A stretch of DNA of 33,843 nucleotides from Caldilineaceae bacterium SB0664_bin_27. Its GTDB lineage: Bacteria > Chloroflexota > Anaerolineae > Caldilineales > Caldilineaceae. Shown here piece by piece: positions 8,926-17,043 of this stretch (position 1 is the stretch's first letter; each line of letters begins with the position of its first letter). A program made the translations under genes and the position numbers. Under the pieces are notes generated by a model. It was not told the DNA's origin. It saw nothing but the letters and a program-made list of their open reading frames with translations, and did not search any database. The stretch is taken from positions 1 to 33,843 of the forward strand of contig VXRG01000169.1 in NCBI GenBank assembly GCA_009838625.1, given 5' to 3'.

Positions 8926-9048
8926 AATGCCTCACTTCGTGGATTGTCCGTGGGTACTCAGGAATGGGTAGGCAGATCGATTGGGGAAAAGGAAGGCGTG
9001 ATGCGTCACGCAGCCATGCCTGGTGCATGACAGGATCCGCTCCCTGGT

Positions 9049-10131
9049 TCAGCGGATGGCTGCGCCTGTTTCATCGTCGAAGAGGTGAAAGCGATTGAAG
9101 GAGAGGCTGAGGACGTCGCCCTCTCGCACCTGCGTCGCGGCCACATCTTTGACCTTGAGGAGGAGGCCCTCTTTCTCGATGTCAAGGATCGTCTCCGAAC
9201 CGAGCGGTTCAAGCAGGAAGACTCTGGCTTGATTGGTTCCTTCGTCATCCATGGAGAAACGGATCTCTTCGGGACGGACGCCAAGGGTACAGACGCCGCC
9301 GGGACAGAGTTCGGCAGCGCGGTCTGCCATTTCGGTGCTGACCGGGATGACGAACTGGTCGCTCTTGTGGACTGTTTTCCCGTTTTCCTTCTGCAGCGCG
9401 CCGGGGATGAAGTTCATCGGTGTAGAGCCGACGAAGCGGGCGACGAAGTTATTGGCCGGCATGTCGTAGATCTCGGTGGGCGTGCCGAGTTGTTGCAGGG
9501 TGCCCTGGTTCATCACCGCGATCTGGTCGGCCATCGTCATGCCCTCAACCTGATCATGGGTGACGTAGATCATGGTAGTGCCCAACTCGTGCTGCAAGCG
9601 TTTGATCTCGGCGCGCATGTAGACGCGCAGCAGGGCGTCAATGTTGGAGAGGGGTTCATCCATGAGGAAGACTACGGGTTCGCGCACGATGGCCCGGCCG
9701 AGGGCGATGCGCTGCTGCTCGCCGCCGGAACAGAGGCCTGGCGGCCGCTCCAAGGTATGCGTGATGCCCAGCATTTCGGCTACATCGCGGACTCTACGCT
9801 CGATTTCATCTTTTGGTGTTTTGCGCAGGCGCAGGGGGTAGGCGATGTTGTCGAAGGCGGTGAAGTGGGGGTAGAGGGCATAACTCTGGAAGACGAGCGC
9901 GACGTCGCGTTCACGGGGTTCGAGGTCGTTGACGCGGGTCTCGCCGATATAGATATCGCCGTAGGTGGGGCGCTCCAAACCGGCCACGCAGCGCATGGTG
10001 GTCGTCTTGCCGCAGCCGGAGGGGCCGAGGAGGACCACCAGGTCGCCATCGTTGACGACCAGGTTGAGTTGATTGACGGCGCAGGTGTCGCCGAAGTACT
10101 TAGTCAGGCCTTCTATTCTTACTTCCGCCAA
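9049..10131 (-). CDS. Sugar ABC transporter ATP-binding protein, MsmX/UgpC/MalK type
   Basis: A 360-residue ATPase that powers a sugar importer. Walker A is GPSGCGKT (36-43), the Q-loop Gln is 82, Walker B is VVFLMDEP (153-160) and the switch His is 192. The signature reads CSGGE (134-138) instead of the usual LSGGQ. The C-terminal ~120 residues form the OB-type regulatory domain found in MalK-like proteins. The start is TTG at 10131, with AAAGGAGA upstream. It follows the MalG-type permease by 98 bases and precedes the isomerase. As the only ABC ATPase gene in the window it may also energise the ATPase-less importer at 1705-5011, as MsmX does for several importers in Bacillus. That sharing is inference. 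Confidence 0.95.
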   Translation of the reverse strand: MAEVRIEGLTKYFGDTCAVNQLNLVVNDGDLVVLLGPSGCGKTTTMRCVAGLERPTYGDIYIGETRVNDLEPRERDVALVFQSYALYPHFTAFDNIAYPLRLRKTPKDEIERRVRDVAEMLGITHTLERPPGLCSGGEQQRIALGRAIVREPVVFLMDEPLSNIDALLRVYMRAEIKRLQHELGTTMIYVTHDQVEGMTMADQIAVMNQGTLQQLGTPTEIYDMPANNFVARFVGSTPMNFIPGALQKENGKTVHKSDQFVIPVSTEMADRAAELCPGGVCTLGVRPEEIRFSMDDEGTNQARVFLLEPLGSETILDIEKEGLLLKVKDVAATQVREGDVLSLSFNRFHLFDDETGAAIR

Positions 10132-10229
10132 AGTCTACTCTCCTTTTGCTCTCAGTAGCGAGCTTCCGCGAATTACTGGCGGTCCTGAGTCGAAAGCATC
10201 CCGCTGCAACGGACGTCTGAGGTCATTGC

Positions 10230-11138
10230 TCACTGGCCGCTGGCGACGCCAAAGGTCAGCCCGCGCACGAGGAATCTCTGTAGAGTGAAGGCTGCCACCA
10301 GAACCGGAAAGACAGCGATCGTTCCCGCGGCGCTGACGACGCCCCAGTCAAGCTCGTGCTGAGGAATCTGCGCCTGGATGGCGATCGGGAGGGTCATGGT
10401 TTTCATGGAATTTACGAAGTAGAGGGCGATGATGTACTCGTTCCAGTTAAAGATAAATAGCAGGATTGCGATCGAAAAGAGGCTGGGAAAGATTAGAGGC
10501 AGCAGGATGCGGCGCACGGCGCCGAAACGTGTATCTCCATCCATCAGGGCAGCTTCCTCCACGTCCATGGGGACGTCCATAAAGGTGCCGCGCAGGACCC
10601 AGACGGCGAAAGCTGTGTTGAGAACGGTGTAGAGGATGATCAGGGTATATTTTTCGTCGATAATTCCAAGATCACTGCCGAGGAGGAAAAGAGGAATTGC
10701 TGAGGCGATGGGGGGCAGGAGAGCGACTAGACCCATCAGACCGACGACGATTGCGACGAACTTGAAGGGCAGGCGCATCCTGGTGGCGGCGTAGGCGGCG
10801 GGGACTGAAATGATTAGGCAGATGATGGTTGCCAAGGTGGCAACGACGAGACTGTTGTAGACGTTTTCGAGGATACGGCGCTCAAAGATGGTCACCCAGG
10901 CGTCAAGACGGGGATCTGTCGGGAAGAAACGGGGCGGGATGTGGGCGAGGTCGCGCAAAGATTTGATGGAAGAGATGGCGACCCAGTACATGGGGACGAG
11001 GGTCCAGAAGGCGGCGAGGTAGAGGACGATTACAACGAGCAGTTTTCGCAGGTTGAAACGGCCTTCCTGTACGGCCATTTCAACAGGGAGGGGCACAGTC
11101 TCGGTTGCTGCTGTCTCTCTCGCTTCAGTTTGTGCCAT
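10230..11138 (-). CDS. Sugar ABC transporter permease, MalG type
   Basis: A 302-residue membrane protein with a ~30-residue cytoplasmic N-terminus, about six hydrophobic segments and the EAA loop EEAALMDGDTRFGAVRRI in the second half. It forms the pore with the permease encoded just upstream (gap 33 bases). AAGGAG stands before ATG 11138. The gene order (binding protein, MalF-type, MalG-type, ATPase) is that of a complete CUT1 importer. Substrate inferred only from neighbours: possibly an oligosaccharide carrying uronic-acid esters, because a CE15-like gene ends the operon. Confidence 0.93.
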   Translation of the reverse strand: MAQTEARETAATETVPLPVEMAVQEGRFNLRKLLVVIVLYLAAFWTLVPMYWVAISSIKSLRDLAHIPPRFFPTDPRLDAWVTIFERRILENVYNSLVVATLATIICLIISVPAAYAATRMRLPFKFVAIVVGLMGLVALLPPIASAIPLFLLGSDLGIIDEKYTLIILYTVLNTAFAVWVLRGTFMDVPMDVEEAALMDGDTRFGAVRRILLPLIFPSLFSIAILLFIFNWNEYIIALYFVNSMKTMTLPIAIQAQIPQHELDWGVVSAAGTIAVFPVLVAAFTLQRFLVRGLTFGVASGQ

Positions 11139-11171
11139 CAGCGTATACTCCTTGGGAAAGGACAGTCAAGC

Positions 11172-12137
11172 TCATCGGCTCCTGCGTTCCACCCACAGAT
11201 ATCTTACGAAGATCGTGCCGGCGATATAGGTCATCAGCAGCATGACGAGCACTGCTGCAGAGGCGTAGTGGGGCTTGAGCCGCTGGAAGGACATACCGTA
11301 GATGTACCAGGAGAGGTTCCAGGTGGCGCGGCCCGGGCCGCCTTGGGTGGTGGCGGCAATGGTGCCGATGGTGCGAGTGGACCAGACAAAGACGAGGATG
11401 GTGGCGATGGCAAACATGGGCCTGATATAGGGGAGGGTCATGTCCCAGAAGGCGCGCCAGCGGGTTGCGCCGTCGACGGCGGCGGCTTCGTAGATGTCAC
11501 GCGGGACCTGGTTGAGGCCGGCGTAGAGAAGTAGGAATGCAAGGGGGCTGATGCGCCAGACCTCGACGACACAGAGTGCAATGAAGGCGGTATCGGCCTT
11601 CACGAGCCAGATAATCGGTTCAAGACCGAGGGCGGTGAGCGGCACGTTTACCAGACCCAGGGTGGGGTGGTACATGATCTTCCACATCATTCCGGCGACG
11701 ATTTCGGAGACCATGAGTGGAATAATAAGGATGGAGATCCAGATGGCCTTGCGGCCGGCATAGTCGCTGTGCACCAGAAGGGCCAGTCCCAGCCCCACAA
11801 GCAGGCACATGGGAACGACTACAATGCCCATTTTGAGGCTGAAGATCAGGGCGCCGTGAAAGATGGTGTCCCTGGTGAGCCGGGAGAGGTTGGCCAAGCC
11901 GATCCACTCACCTTTTTCGCTGGTGAGAATCAGCCAGAAGTTGTAAACGATGGGATAGAACTGGACCAGGATCAGTGCCAGGAGGCTGGGCACGATCAGT
12001 ATCACGCCGAGGCGGTTGTCGCGAAAGCTGAATAGCTCGGACCACATGCCCTGGGGCGGAGGAGGCTGGGTGGTCACGCTATTGGCGCTACTCGCGCCCT
12101 GGCCAGGCAAGGGACTAACGGTCTGCTGTACGGTCAA
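11172..12137 (-). CDS. Sugar ABC transporter permease, MalF type
   Basis: A 321-residue permease with a Pro/Gln-rich cytoplasmic N-terminus of about 40 residues, about six membrane segments and the EAA loop YEAAAVDGATRWRAFWDM. The chosen start is TTG at 12137, because AAGGAGGG (12143-12150 on the opposite strand) is correctly spaced from it and no ATG is better placed. It follows the binding-protein gene across a 118-base gap that holds a stem-loop. It pairs with the MalG-type permease next in line. Confidence 0.92.
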   Translation of the reverse strand: MTVQQTVSPLPGQGASSANSVTTQPPPPQGMWSELFSFRDNRLGVILIVPSLLALILVQFYPIVYNFWLILTSEKGEWIGLANLSRLTRDTIFHGALIFSLKMGIVVVPMCLLVGLGLALLVHSDYAGRKAIWISILIIPLMVSEIVAGMMWKIMYHPTLGLVNVPLTALGLEPIIWLVKADTAFIALCVVEVWRISPLAFLLLYAGLNQVPRDIYEAAAVDGATRWRAFWDMTLPYIRPMFAIATILVFVWSTRTIGTIAATTQGGPGRATWNLSWYIYGMSFQRLKPHYASAAVLVMLLMTYIAGTIFVRYLWVERRSR

Positions 12138-12207
12138 CGGTGCCCTCCTTGGACCTGTAAGTCAGGAAGACGACTTTGTGTTCTCATGCTCGAAGAGTGT
12201 GCAAAGG

Positions 12208-12242
12208 GAAAGGGGAGTGAGGAGGAATCTCGCTCCCCTTTC
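12208..12242 (-). promoter_or_regulatory. Intergenic stem-loop after the second binding-protein gene
   Basis: A 14-base stem (12208-12221 with 12229-12242, one G-U pair) closes a seven-base loop. It lies just after the binding-protein stop and before the MalF-type permease start. On the minus strand no U-run follows, so it probably stabilises the upstream mRNA or causes partial termination rather than ending the operon. Confidence 0.65.
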
Positions 12243-12255
12243 TTTGGAATTCACT

Positions 12256-13599
12256 CTAGTTGGTAACGCCTTCCATCTCGAGACGGATTTCGGCGCCAGC
12301 CTGTTCGCAGGCTTCCTGGCCGGTTATATCTCCGGCGCCGACGGCGCTGAAGGCCGGCCCAAGAATGGCGAGACTGATGCCTGTGGCCTGGGTGCTACGG
12401 GGTCGCCACTTCGGGGGCACCATCAGGGCCTCAAACTGGGCCGGGAACCACGGTTTCTCCAGGATCAGTTCTGGGTCGTTGAAGACAGACTTGCGGAAGG
12501 GGATGCCGCCGGCGTGGGCGTAGGCCAATGCGTGTTCCTGGTTGTAGTGCATCCACTCCATATAGGCCCAGGTGGCGTCCTTGTTCTCTGAATGGGCATT
12601 CATCACAAGGCCCCAGTGGCCCATCATGGAGACATGGGGAGCGCCGACTTCGGAGGCGGGAAGAGGCAGATAGAGCATCTTGCCGGCGACGTCGGAGTCG
12701 GTCTCGTCCTCGAAGGCTGCGTAGGCGTCGCCCGGCCAGCCGATGCCCATCATGGCGCGGCCGGAGACGACCTCGGCGACCATCTCTGTTGTGCCATAGG
12801 TATTGCCGCCCGGCGGCAGATACTTGCTCAGCTGCTCGTAGAGCGTGAGCGCGTCGCAGCCGGCCTCGTTGTCGAGGATGACGTTGAATTCGTCGTCGAA
12901 GATGCCGCCACCCATTGACCATAGTAGGGCGAGGGCGTCACTGCCGGCGGCGCCGCGCACGTTGTAACCGTAGAAGGGCGGGTCGCAGTCGGGACAGTGG
13001 ACTTGCTCAGCGATCGCCAGTACGTCATCCCAGGTCACGGGCGGATCGAGTCCGCGTTCGTCAAGGATGTCCTGGCGGATGTAGAACATGATGACATTGC
13101 CCTGGATGGGCAGGGCGTGCAGGTCGGGACGCTCACCGGTCTGGAAGTCCAAGGGGATGGGACCATAGGGGGGAGGCCAGGAGAAGACGTCGTAGGAGAC
13201 CTGGGGCACGTCGTCGTCGCGGGTTGCGCCGTAGGCTTCGGTGAGATTGACGGACAGCCCGCCGTCGACGATGTTCGGCATCCAGGGATCGTCGGCGAAG
13301 ATGACGTCAAATTCGCCGGATTCGGTGCGGGCCAGCGAGATCACTTTTTCAAAGAATGTCGTCCAGGGGAAGGGTGCTACTTCGACCTTGATGCCCGGAT
13401 TTTCCTCTTCAAACTGCGGGATCAAAGCGACGAGGCCATCAGCCAGAGGGCCCTGAGCGGTGATGATACTGATGGTGACTTCCTCGACCATCTCCTCTTC
13501 CATGGCCCCGGTCTCTGCCGGTGCCGCGGGCGCCGCGCAGGCCGAGACCATAATTGCCATCACCAAGGTGAAGACGGCGAACAGATAGAGCTTTTTCAT
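12256..13599 (-). CDS. Sugar ABC transporter substrate-binding lipoprotein
   Basis: A 447-residue family 1 solute-binding protein. A Lys-Lys n-region, a hydrophobic core and a lipobox ending at Cys21 (VSAC) give a Sec-type lipoprotein signal, unlike the Tat-type signal of the protein at 1705. An Ala/Pro linker and a short acidic stretch lead into the mature fold (ITIITAQGPLADG style start, FEEENPGIKVEV near residue 70), which is typical of sugar binders. AAGGAGGAA precedes ATG 13599. It is the first gene of the minus-strand importer operon; a promoter candidate lies about 140 bases upstream. Bound ligand unknown. Confidence 0.93.
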   Translation of the reverse strand: MKKLYLFAVFTLVMAIMVSACAAPAAPAETGAMEEEMVEEVTISIITAQGPLADGLVALIPQFEEENPGIKVEVAPFPWTTFFEKVISLARTESGEFDVIFADDPWMPNIVDGGLSVNLTEAYGATRDDDVPQVSYDVFSWPPPYGPIPLDFQTGERPDLHALPIQGNVIMFYIRQDILDERGLDPPVTWDDVLAIAEQVHCPDCDPPFYGYNVRGAAGSDALALLWSMGGGIFDDEFNVILDNEAGCDALTLYEQLSKYLPPGGNTYGTTEMVAEVVSGRAMMGIGWPGDAYAAFEDETDSDVAGKMLYLPLPASEVGAPHVSMMGHWGLVMNAHSENKDATWAYMEWMHYNQEHALAYAHAGGIPFRKSVFNDPELILEKPWFPAQFEALMVPPKWRPRSTQATGISLAILGPAFSAVGAGDITGQEACEQAGAEIRLEMEGVTN

Positions 13600-13668
13600 G
13601 ACTTTGCTTCCTCCTTACTGAAATAGGTTTGGAGAGTTCTGCACTGGAGTTTCACGGAATTGCGATAC

Positions 13669-13776
13669 TTTCAGGCACTTTGCAAGGTCGAAGGACGGGG
13701 GAGGATCTATGCTGTTGGAAAGGTTTGGCTGGCAGGCATTCTGGAAGAGATCGCATACTTTGTCAAGTGCCTGAAA
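13669..13776. repeat. Inverted repeat upstream of the binding-protein gene
   Basis: The 12-base word TTTCAGGCACTT occurs on the + strand at 13669-13680 and on the minus strand at 13765-13776, with 84 bases between. The distal copy overlaps the -35 box of the promoter candidate. It could be a pair of half-operators for a regulator that loops DNA, but this is only a pattern. Confidence 0.4.
13738..13766 (-). promoter_or_regulatory. Promoter candidate for the second sugar importer operon
   Basis: On the minus strand TTGACA (13761-13766) is followed after 17 bases by CAGAAT (13738-13743), four of six matches to the -10 box. It points to the binding-protein gene at 13599, leaving a leader of about 130 bases. 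The -35 box lies inside an inverted-repeat arm. Confidence 0.4.
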
Positions 13777-13894
13777 TCGGGGGCATCAGTGGTAGAGCGG
13801 TAGCTGGGGAGATACCGGTTTCGGGTCATTCGGAGGGTCTCTGAAGACGGACGGACCGGGAGGAGCGACGGGAGGCTGAAGTCTGGTGAAAGGC

Positions 13895-14122
13895 TGTGCC
13901 TGCGAGCGCGGTCTCGTCGACTGAGACTATGTTGGAGGGGTCGTGGCAATCTTGGAGTAGTATTCCCAGTCCTGGCCCTTGTTGTCGGAACGCATGAGGT
14001 ATGAGCGGACACGTTCGTGGAGGCTGTCGGTTTCCATTCAGGCGCGCGGACCGGTGTCCATGGCAACCAATGAACGGGGCGCCGTCCGGCAGCTCCAGCA
14101 CGCTGTCGATGGGCTTTCCGAT
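13895..14122 (-). pseudogene. Decayed sialidase (BNR/Asp-box)-like gene fragment
   Basis: Read on the minus strand, three short pieces in different frames resemble bacterial exo-sialidase-like proteins in the right order: IGKPIDSVLELPDGAPF (from about 14122), then ERVRSYLMRSDNKGQDWEYY (about 14020-13965; the SxDxGxxW pattern is an Asp-box), then SNIVSVDETALAG (about 13945-13900). At least two frameshifts and several stops separate them. No complete gene can be built. The fragment lies in the direction of the importer operon and may be what is left of a glycan-cleaving enzyme that once belonged to it. The family call is from recognised motif style, not a search. Confidence 0.5.
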
Positions 14123-14161
14123 TTACGCTGGCGAACGATATGACGAAGGTGGATGGAGCGC

Positions 14162-14473
14162 TTACTTCTTCGGGGAGGAAGGGGGCGCGGGCTGCGCACG
14201 CCGCAAAAGTTGCTTGAGCGTTGCCTGGGACCTCTCGGCTTTGCTCTGTCCCTGGATCACTGCTGATGTCACCTGTGCTGCCGTTTCTTCTGTTTTGGCG
14301 CGGGCCTTGCTGCTGGCGTCCTGCAGACTTTCAAGACCGGACTGGGCTCCGCCCAGCACTTCTCTCATGCCTTGCACGGCTAGAAAAGCGAAGGCCAATG
14401 GAACAAGGCAGATAAGAAAGAAGAATATCGAAATCCAGACGACGGACAGATTGCGCCAGAATTCAAGTGACAT
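14162..14473 (-). CDS. Small membrane protein with C-terminal coiled coil, function unknown
   Basis: A 103-residue protein. One strong hydrophobic helix (about residues 10-35, rich in Phe, Leu, Ile) is followed by a charged, Ala/Gln/Glu/Lys-rich region (40-90) with heptad-like spacing and a Pro/Ser/Lys tail. I do not recognise a family. The composition is that of a real membrane-anchored protein rather than a chance frame. No clear ribosome site is seen before ATG 14473. It runs in the direction of the importer operon but is separated from it by the sialidase-like relic. Confidence 0.6.
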   Translation of the reverse strand: MSLEFWRNLSVVWISIFFFLICLVPLAFAFLAVQGMREVLGGAQSGLESLQDASSKARAKTEETAAQVTSAVIQGQSKAERSQATLKQLLRRAQPAPPSSPKK

Positions 14474-14777
14474 GGCTGTGTGGAAGAGCGGTTTGCAAGT
14501 ATTCGGAATTTGAAACGTGTATAGTGCCCTGTTGCGACCAATGAGCAGACTATATTGCGCCCGAATTGTAACAAAGTCGGTCGCGCCCGTCCAGATTCAA
14601 CCGACCTCTTCCCCGGGGCCAATTGTTAGCGCAGCCCTACGCTTTCTGCTACACTGCCAACTGCTGCGGCCAGACGCCAGTAGCTCGCGGCCAGCAGATT
14701 CTTCACTTCTACGAAACACGGGGCACAGGACTTTGATCAACGGCCTTCTGCCCCTTTCGCATCTCCGGAGTTTTGAC
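14474..14777. other. Divergent intergenic region before the aldolase/dehydrogenase gene
   Basis: This spacer lies between two divergent genes and should carry both promoters. An extended -10-like element TGCTACACT near 14648 points to the aldolase fusion, but no convincing -35 box accompanies it. The long frame upstream of 14778 in the aldolase frame is Ser/Arg/Leu-rich and not part of the protein family. Confidence 0.4.
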
Positions 14778-16967
14778 ATGACTGCACCTAATGACTATCG
14801 ACACGTATCCTATCTTTGGGACGAAGAAACTGCGGCCGGACTCGATCCGCTTGGGCGTCTTGTGTACCGCTCCAATCTGCTTGGCCAGGACCAGCGAATA
14901 ACCAACACGGGCGGCGGCAACACGTCCTCCAAATATATGGAGACCGATCCGCTGACGGGCGAGTCGGTCGAGGTGCTGTGGGTCAAGGGGTCGGGTGGCG
15001 ACCTGCGCACTTCAAAACGGGAGAATTTCTCCTCGCTCTACATGGACAAGATCCGGCAGCTGCGCGCCATTTACGATGCGGCCGACGAGAAGGGGCTCAA
15101 GACTCCAATTGAAGACGAGATGGTAGGGAAGTATCTCCACTGCGTCTACGACCTCAACCCGCGCGCCTCTTCCATCGACACGCCGCTGCATGCATTCATC
15201 CCCGCCCCGATTGTGGACCACACGCACCCAAACGCGGTCATAGCTATCGCCGCGGCTGAGGATGGCGAAGCGCTGACCGCGGAGATCTTCGGTGATCAGC
15301 TGGGCTGGGTGGGCTGGCAGCGGCCCGGCTTTGATCTGGGGCTGGTAATGGGGGATATGGCGGCGGCAAATCCGACGATGGAAGGCATCATGATGGGTGG
15401 CCACGGGCTGATCAACTGGGCTGACGACGACAAGGCTTGTTACGAGTTGAGCCTGGACATCATCGAGAAGGCAGCCCTTTACATCGAGAGCCGGGACAAG
15501 GGCGCAGATACCTTTGGAGGGCAGAAATACAAAGCGCTTGCCGACGACGAGCGAGATGCGCTACTGGTCGAGTTGCTGCCAGCGCTGCGGGGCATGGTCA
15601 GTCAGGAGAATGTTTTCGTCGGCACGGTGCAGGCGGACGAGGCGATTCAACGATTCGTCAACAGCAACGACGCAGCCCGTCTCGCCGAGTTGGGCACGTC
15701 CTGTCCGGACCATTTCCTTCGCACCAAGATCAAGCCTCTATATGTGGACTGGGATCCGAAGACAATGGATGTGAAGGGGTTGCTGGCGAAACTGGAGAGC
15801 GGGCTGACCAAGTATCGTCAGGACTACGCCGACTATTACGACGCCCACAAACATCCCGATTCGCCGGCGATGCGGGACCCGAACCCGACTGTGATTCTCA
15901 TTCCCGGAGTTGGCATGATCGCCTGGGGCAAGAACAAGAGCGAGAGCCGGGTGACGGCGGAGTTCTACAACTGTGCGGTGGAGGTGATGCGAGGCGCGGA
16001 GACGGTCAGTCAGTACGTAGCGCTGCCCAAGCAGGAGGCCTTTGATATCGAGTACTGGTTGCTGGAGGAGGCGAAGCTGCGGCGGATGCCGCCGGAGCAG
16101 GAGCTGGCGCGCAGTGTGGTCGTGGTTGTCGGCGCGGGCAGCGGTATCGGGAGGGCGATTGCGCACCGCGTGGCAGAGGAGGGCGCGCATGTGGTGTGCG
16201 CAGACCTGAACGCGGAGGCGGCGCAGGCGACTGCTGACGAATTGACAGAGAAATACGGAGTCGGCATCGGGGTAGCGGGTACGGGAATCTCTGCGTGCGG
16301 GCCGGCGATTGGGCTGGGCGTAGATGCGGGCGACCGGGCCAGCGTGCGAGCGCTTTTCGATCAGACGCTGCTGGCATACGGAGGCATCGACCACCTAGTG
16401 ATTACGGCGGGCTACTACTACCCACCGGATGCAAGCGGCCAGATTCCGGATGAGAAGTGGGACACGACGTTTGACGTGAACGTGAAGGGCGCGTATATCG
16501 TTGCGGATGAAGCGCGCAAGATCTGGGAGGCGCAGAGGCTGCCGGGCTCGCTGGTGATCGCGACCAGCGTCAACGGCGCGGTGGCTAAGAAGGGTTCGCT
16601 GGCCTATGACACGAGCAAGGCGGCGGCCAACCATCTGGTACGCGAGCTGGCGATTGAGCTGGCGCCGAATGTGCGCGTCAACGGGCTGGCCCCGGCTACG
16701 GTTGTAACCGGAAGTTCAATGTTCCCGCGCGAGCGTGTTATTTCGGGATTGCAGAAGTACGAACTCCCTTATGACGAGGCGGAGGAAACGGACGCTTTGC
16801 GAGACCGACTAGCCGGTTTCTACGCTGAACGCACGCTGACGAAGCAGGCGATTCTGCCGGAAGACCAGGCTGAGGCAGCTTACCTGCTGATCAGCGGAGC
16901 GCTCTCCAAGACGACTGGCCAGATTCTCAACGTGGATGGCGGACTGGTGGAGGCTTTCCTACGTTAG
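14778..16967 (+). CDS. Bifunctional class II aldolase / short-chain dehydrogenase (RhaD/YuxG-like)
   Basis: A 729-residue fusion. Residues 1-430 are a class II aldolase/adducin-type domain, with candidate zinc ligands in DHTHPNA (His148, His150) and GGHGL (His209). Residues 445-729 are a Rossmann short-chain dehydrogenase with the nucleotide loop GAGSGIG (452-458) and the catalytic Tyr610/Lys614 in AYDTSKAA, with Ser597 before it. In Bacillus and others this fusion splits L-rhamnulose 1-phosphate (or a related deoxyketose phosphate) into dihydroxyacetone phosphate and lactaldehyde, and the second domain oxidises lactaldehyde. ATG 14778 has CCGGAG upstream and matches the family start; about 87 earlier in-frame codons are not conserved. 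No rhamnose kinase or isomerase gene is next to it, so the substrate is only inferred. Confidence 0.92.
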   Translation: MTAPNDYRHVSYLWDEETAAGLDPLGRLVYRSNLLGQDQRITNTGGGNTSSKYMETDPLTGESVEVLWVKGSGGDLRTSKRENFSSLYMDKIRQLRAIYDAADEKGLKTPIEDEMVGKYLHCVYDLNPRASSIDTPLHAFIPAPIVDHTHPNAVIAIAAAEDGEALTAEIFGDQLGWVGWQRPGFDLGLVMGDMAAANPTMEGIMMGGHGLINWADDDKACYELSLDIIEKAALYIESRDKGADTFGGQKYKALADDERDALLVELLPALRGMVSQENVFVGTVQADEAIQRFVNSNDAARLAELGTSCPDHFLRTKIKPLYVDWDPKTMDVKGLLAKLESGLTKYRQDYADYYDAHKHPDSPAMRDPNPTVILIPGVGMIAWGKNKSESRVTAEFYNCAVEVMRGAETVSQYVALPKQEAFDIEYWLLEEAKLRRMPPEQELARSVVVVVGAGSGIGRAIAHRVAEEGAHVVCADLNAEAAQATADELTEKYGVGIGVAGTGISACGPAIGLGVDAGDRASVRALFDQTLLAYGGIDHLVITAGYYYPPDASGQIPDEKWDTTFDVNVKGAYIVADEARKIWEAQRLPGSLVIATSVNGAVAKKGSLAYDTSKAAANHLVRELAIELAPNVRVNGLAPATVVTGSSMFPRERVISGLQKYELPYDEAEETDALRDRLAGFYAERTLTKQAILPEDQAEAAYLLISGALSKTTGQILNVDGGLVEAFLR

Positions 16968-17043
16968 TTTACTGAATTGGCCGGCTGACCCGCTTGCAGC
17001 CGTGTATGACAACAGCAGATTGTGCTAAACCGGAGAAGAGTCG

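Noticed and set aside
8996..9011. Short palindrome GCGTGA-TGCG-TCACGC between the ATPase and isomerase genes
   Set aside because: Six-base stem, no T-run on either strand; too weak to call a terminator inside an operon.
9085..10158. Long plus-strand frame of 357 codons across the ABC ATPase gene
   Set aside because: It is the antisense shadow of a clear ATPase with all nucleotide-binding motifs; its translation has no recognisable domain.
12016..12591. Plus-strand frame over the binding-protein and permease genes
   Set aside because: It is antisense to two well-supported genes and crosses their intergenic stem-loop.
13826..14101. Minus-strand 91-codon frame as an intact gene
   Set aside because: Only its ends resemble sialidase pieces; the middle is out of frame with the family motifs, so it is better read as part of a decayed gene.
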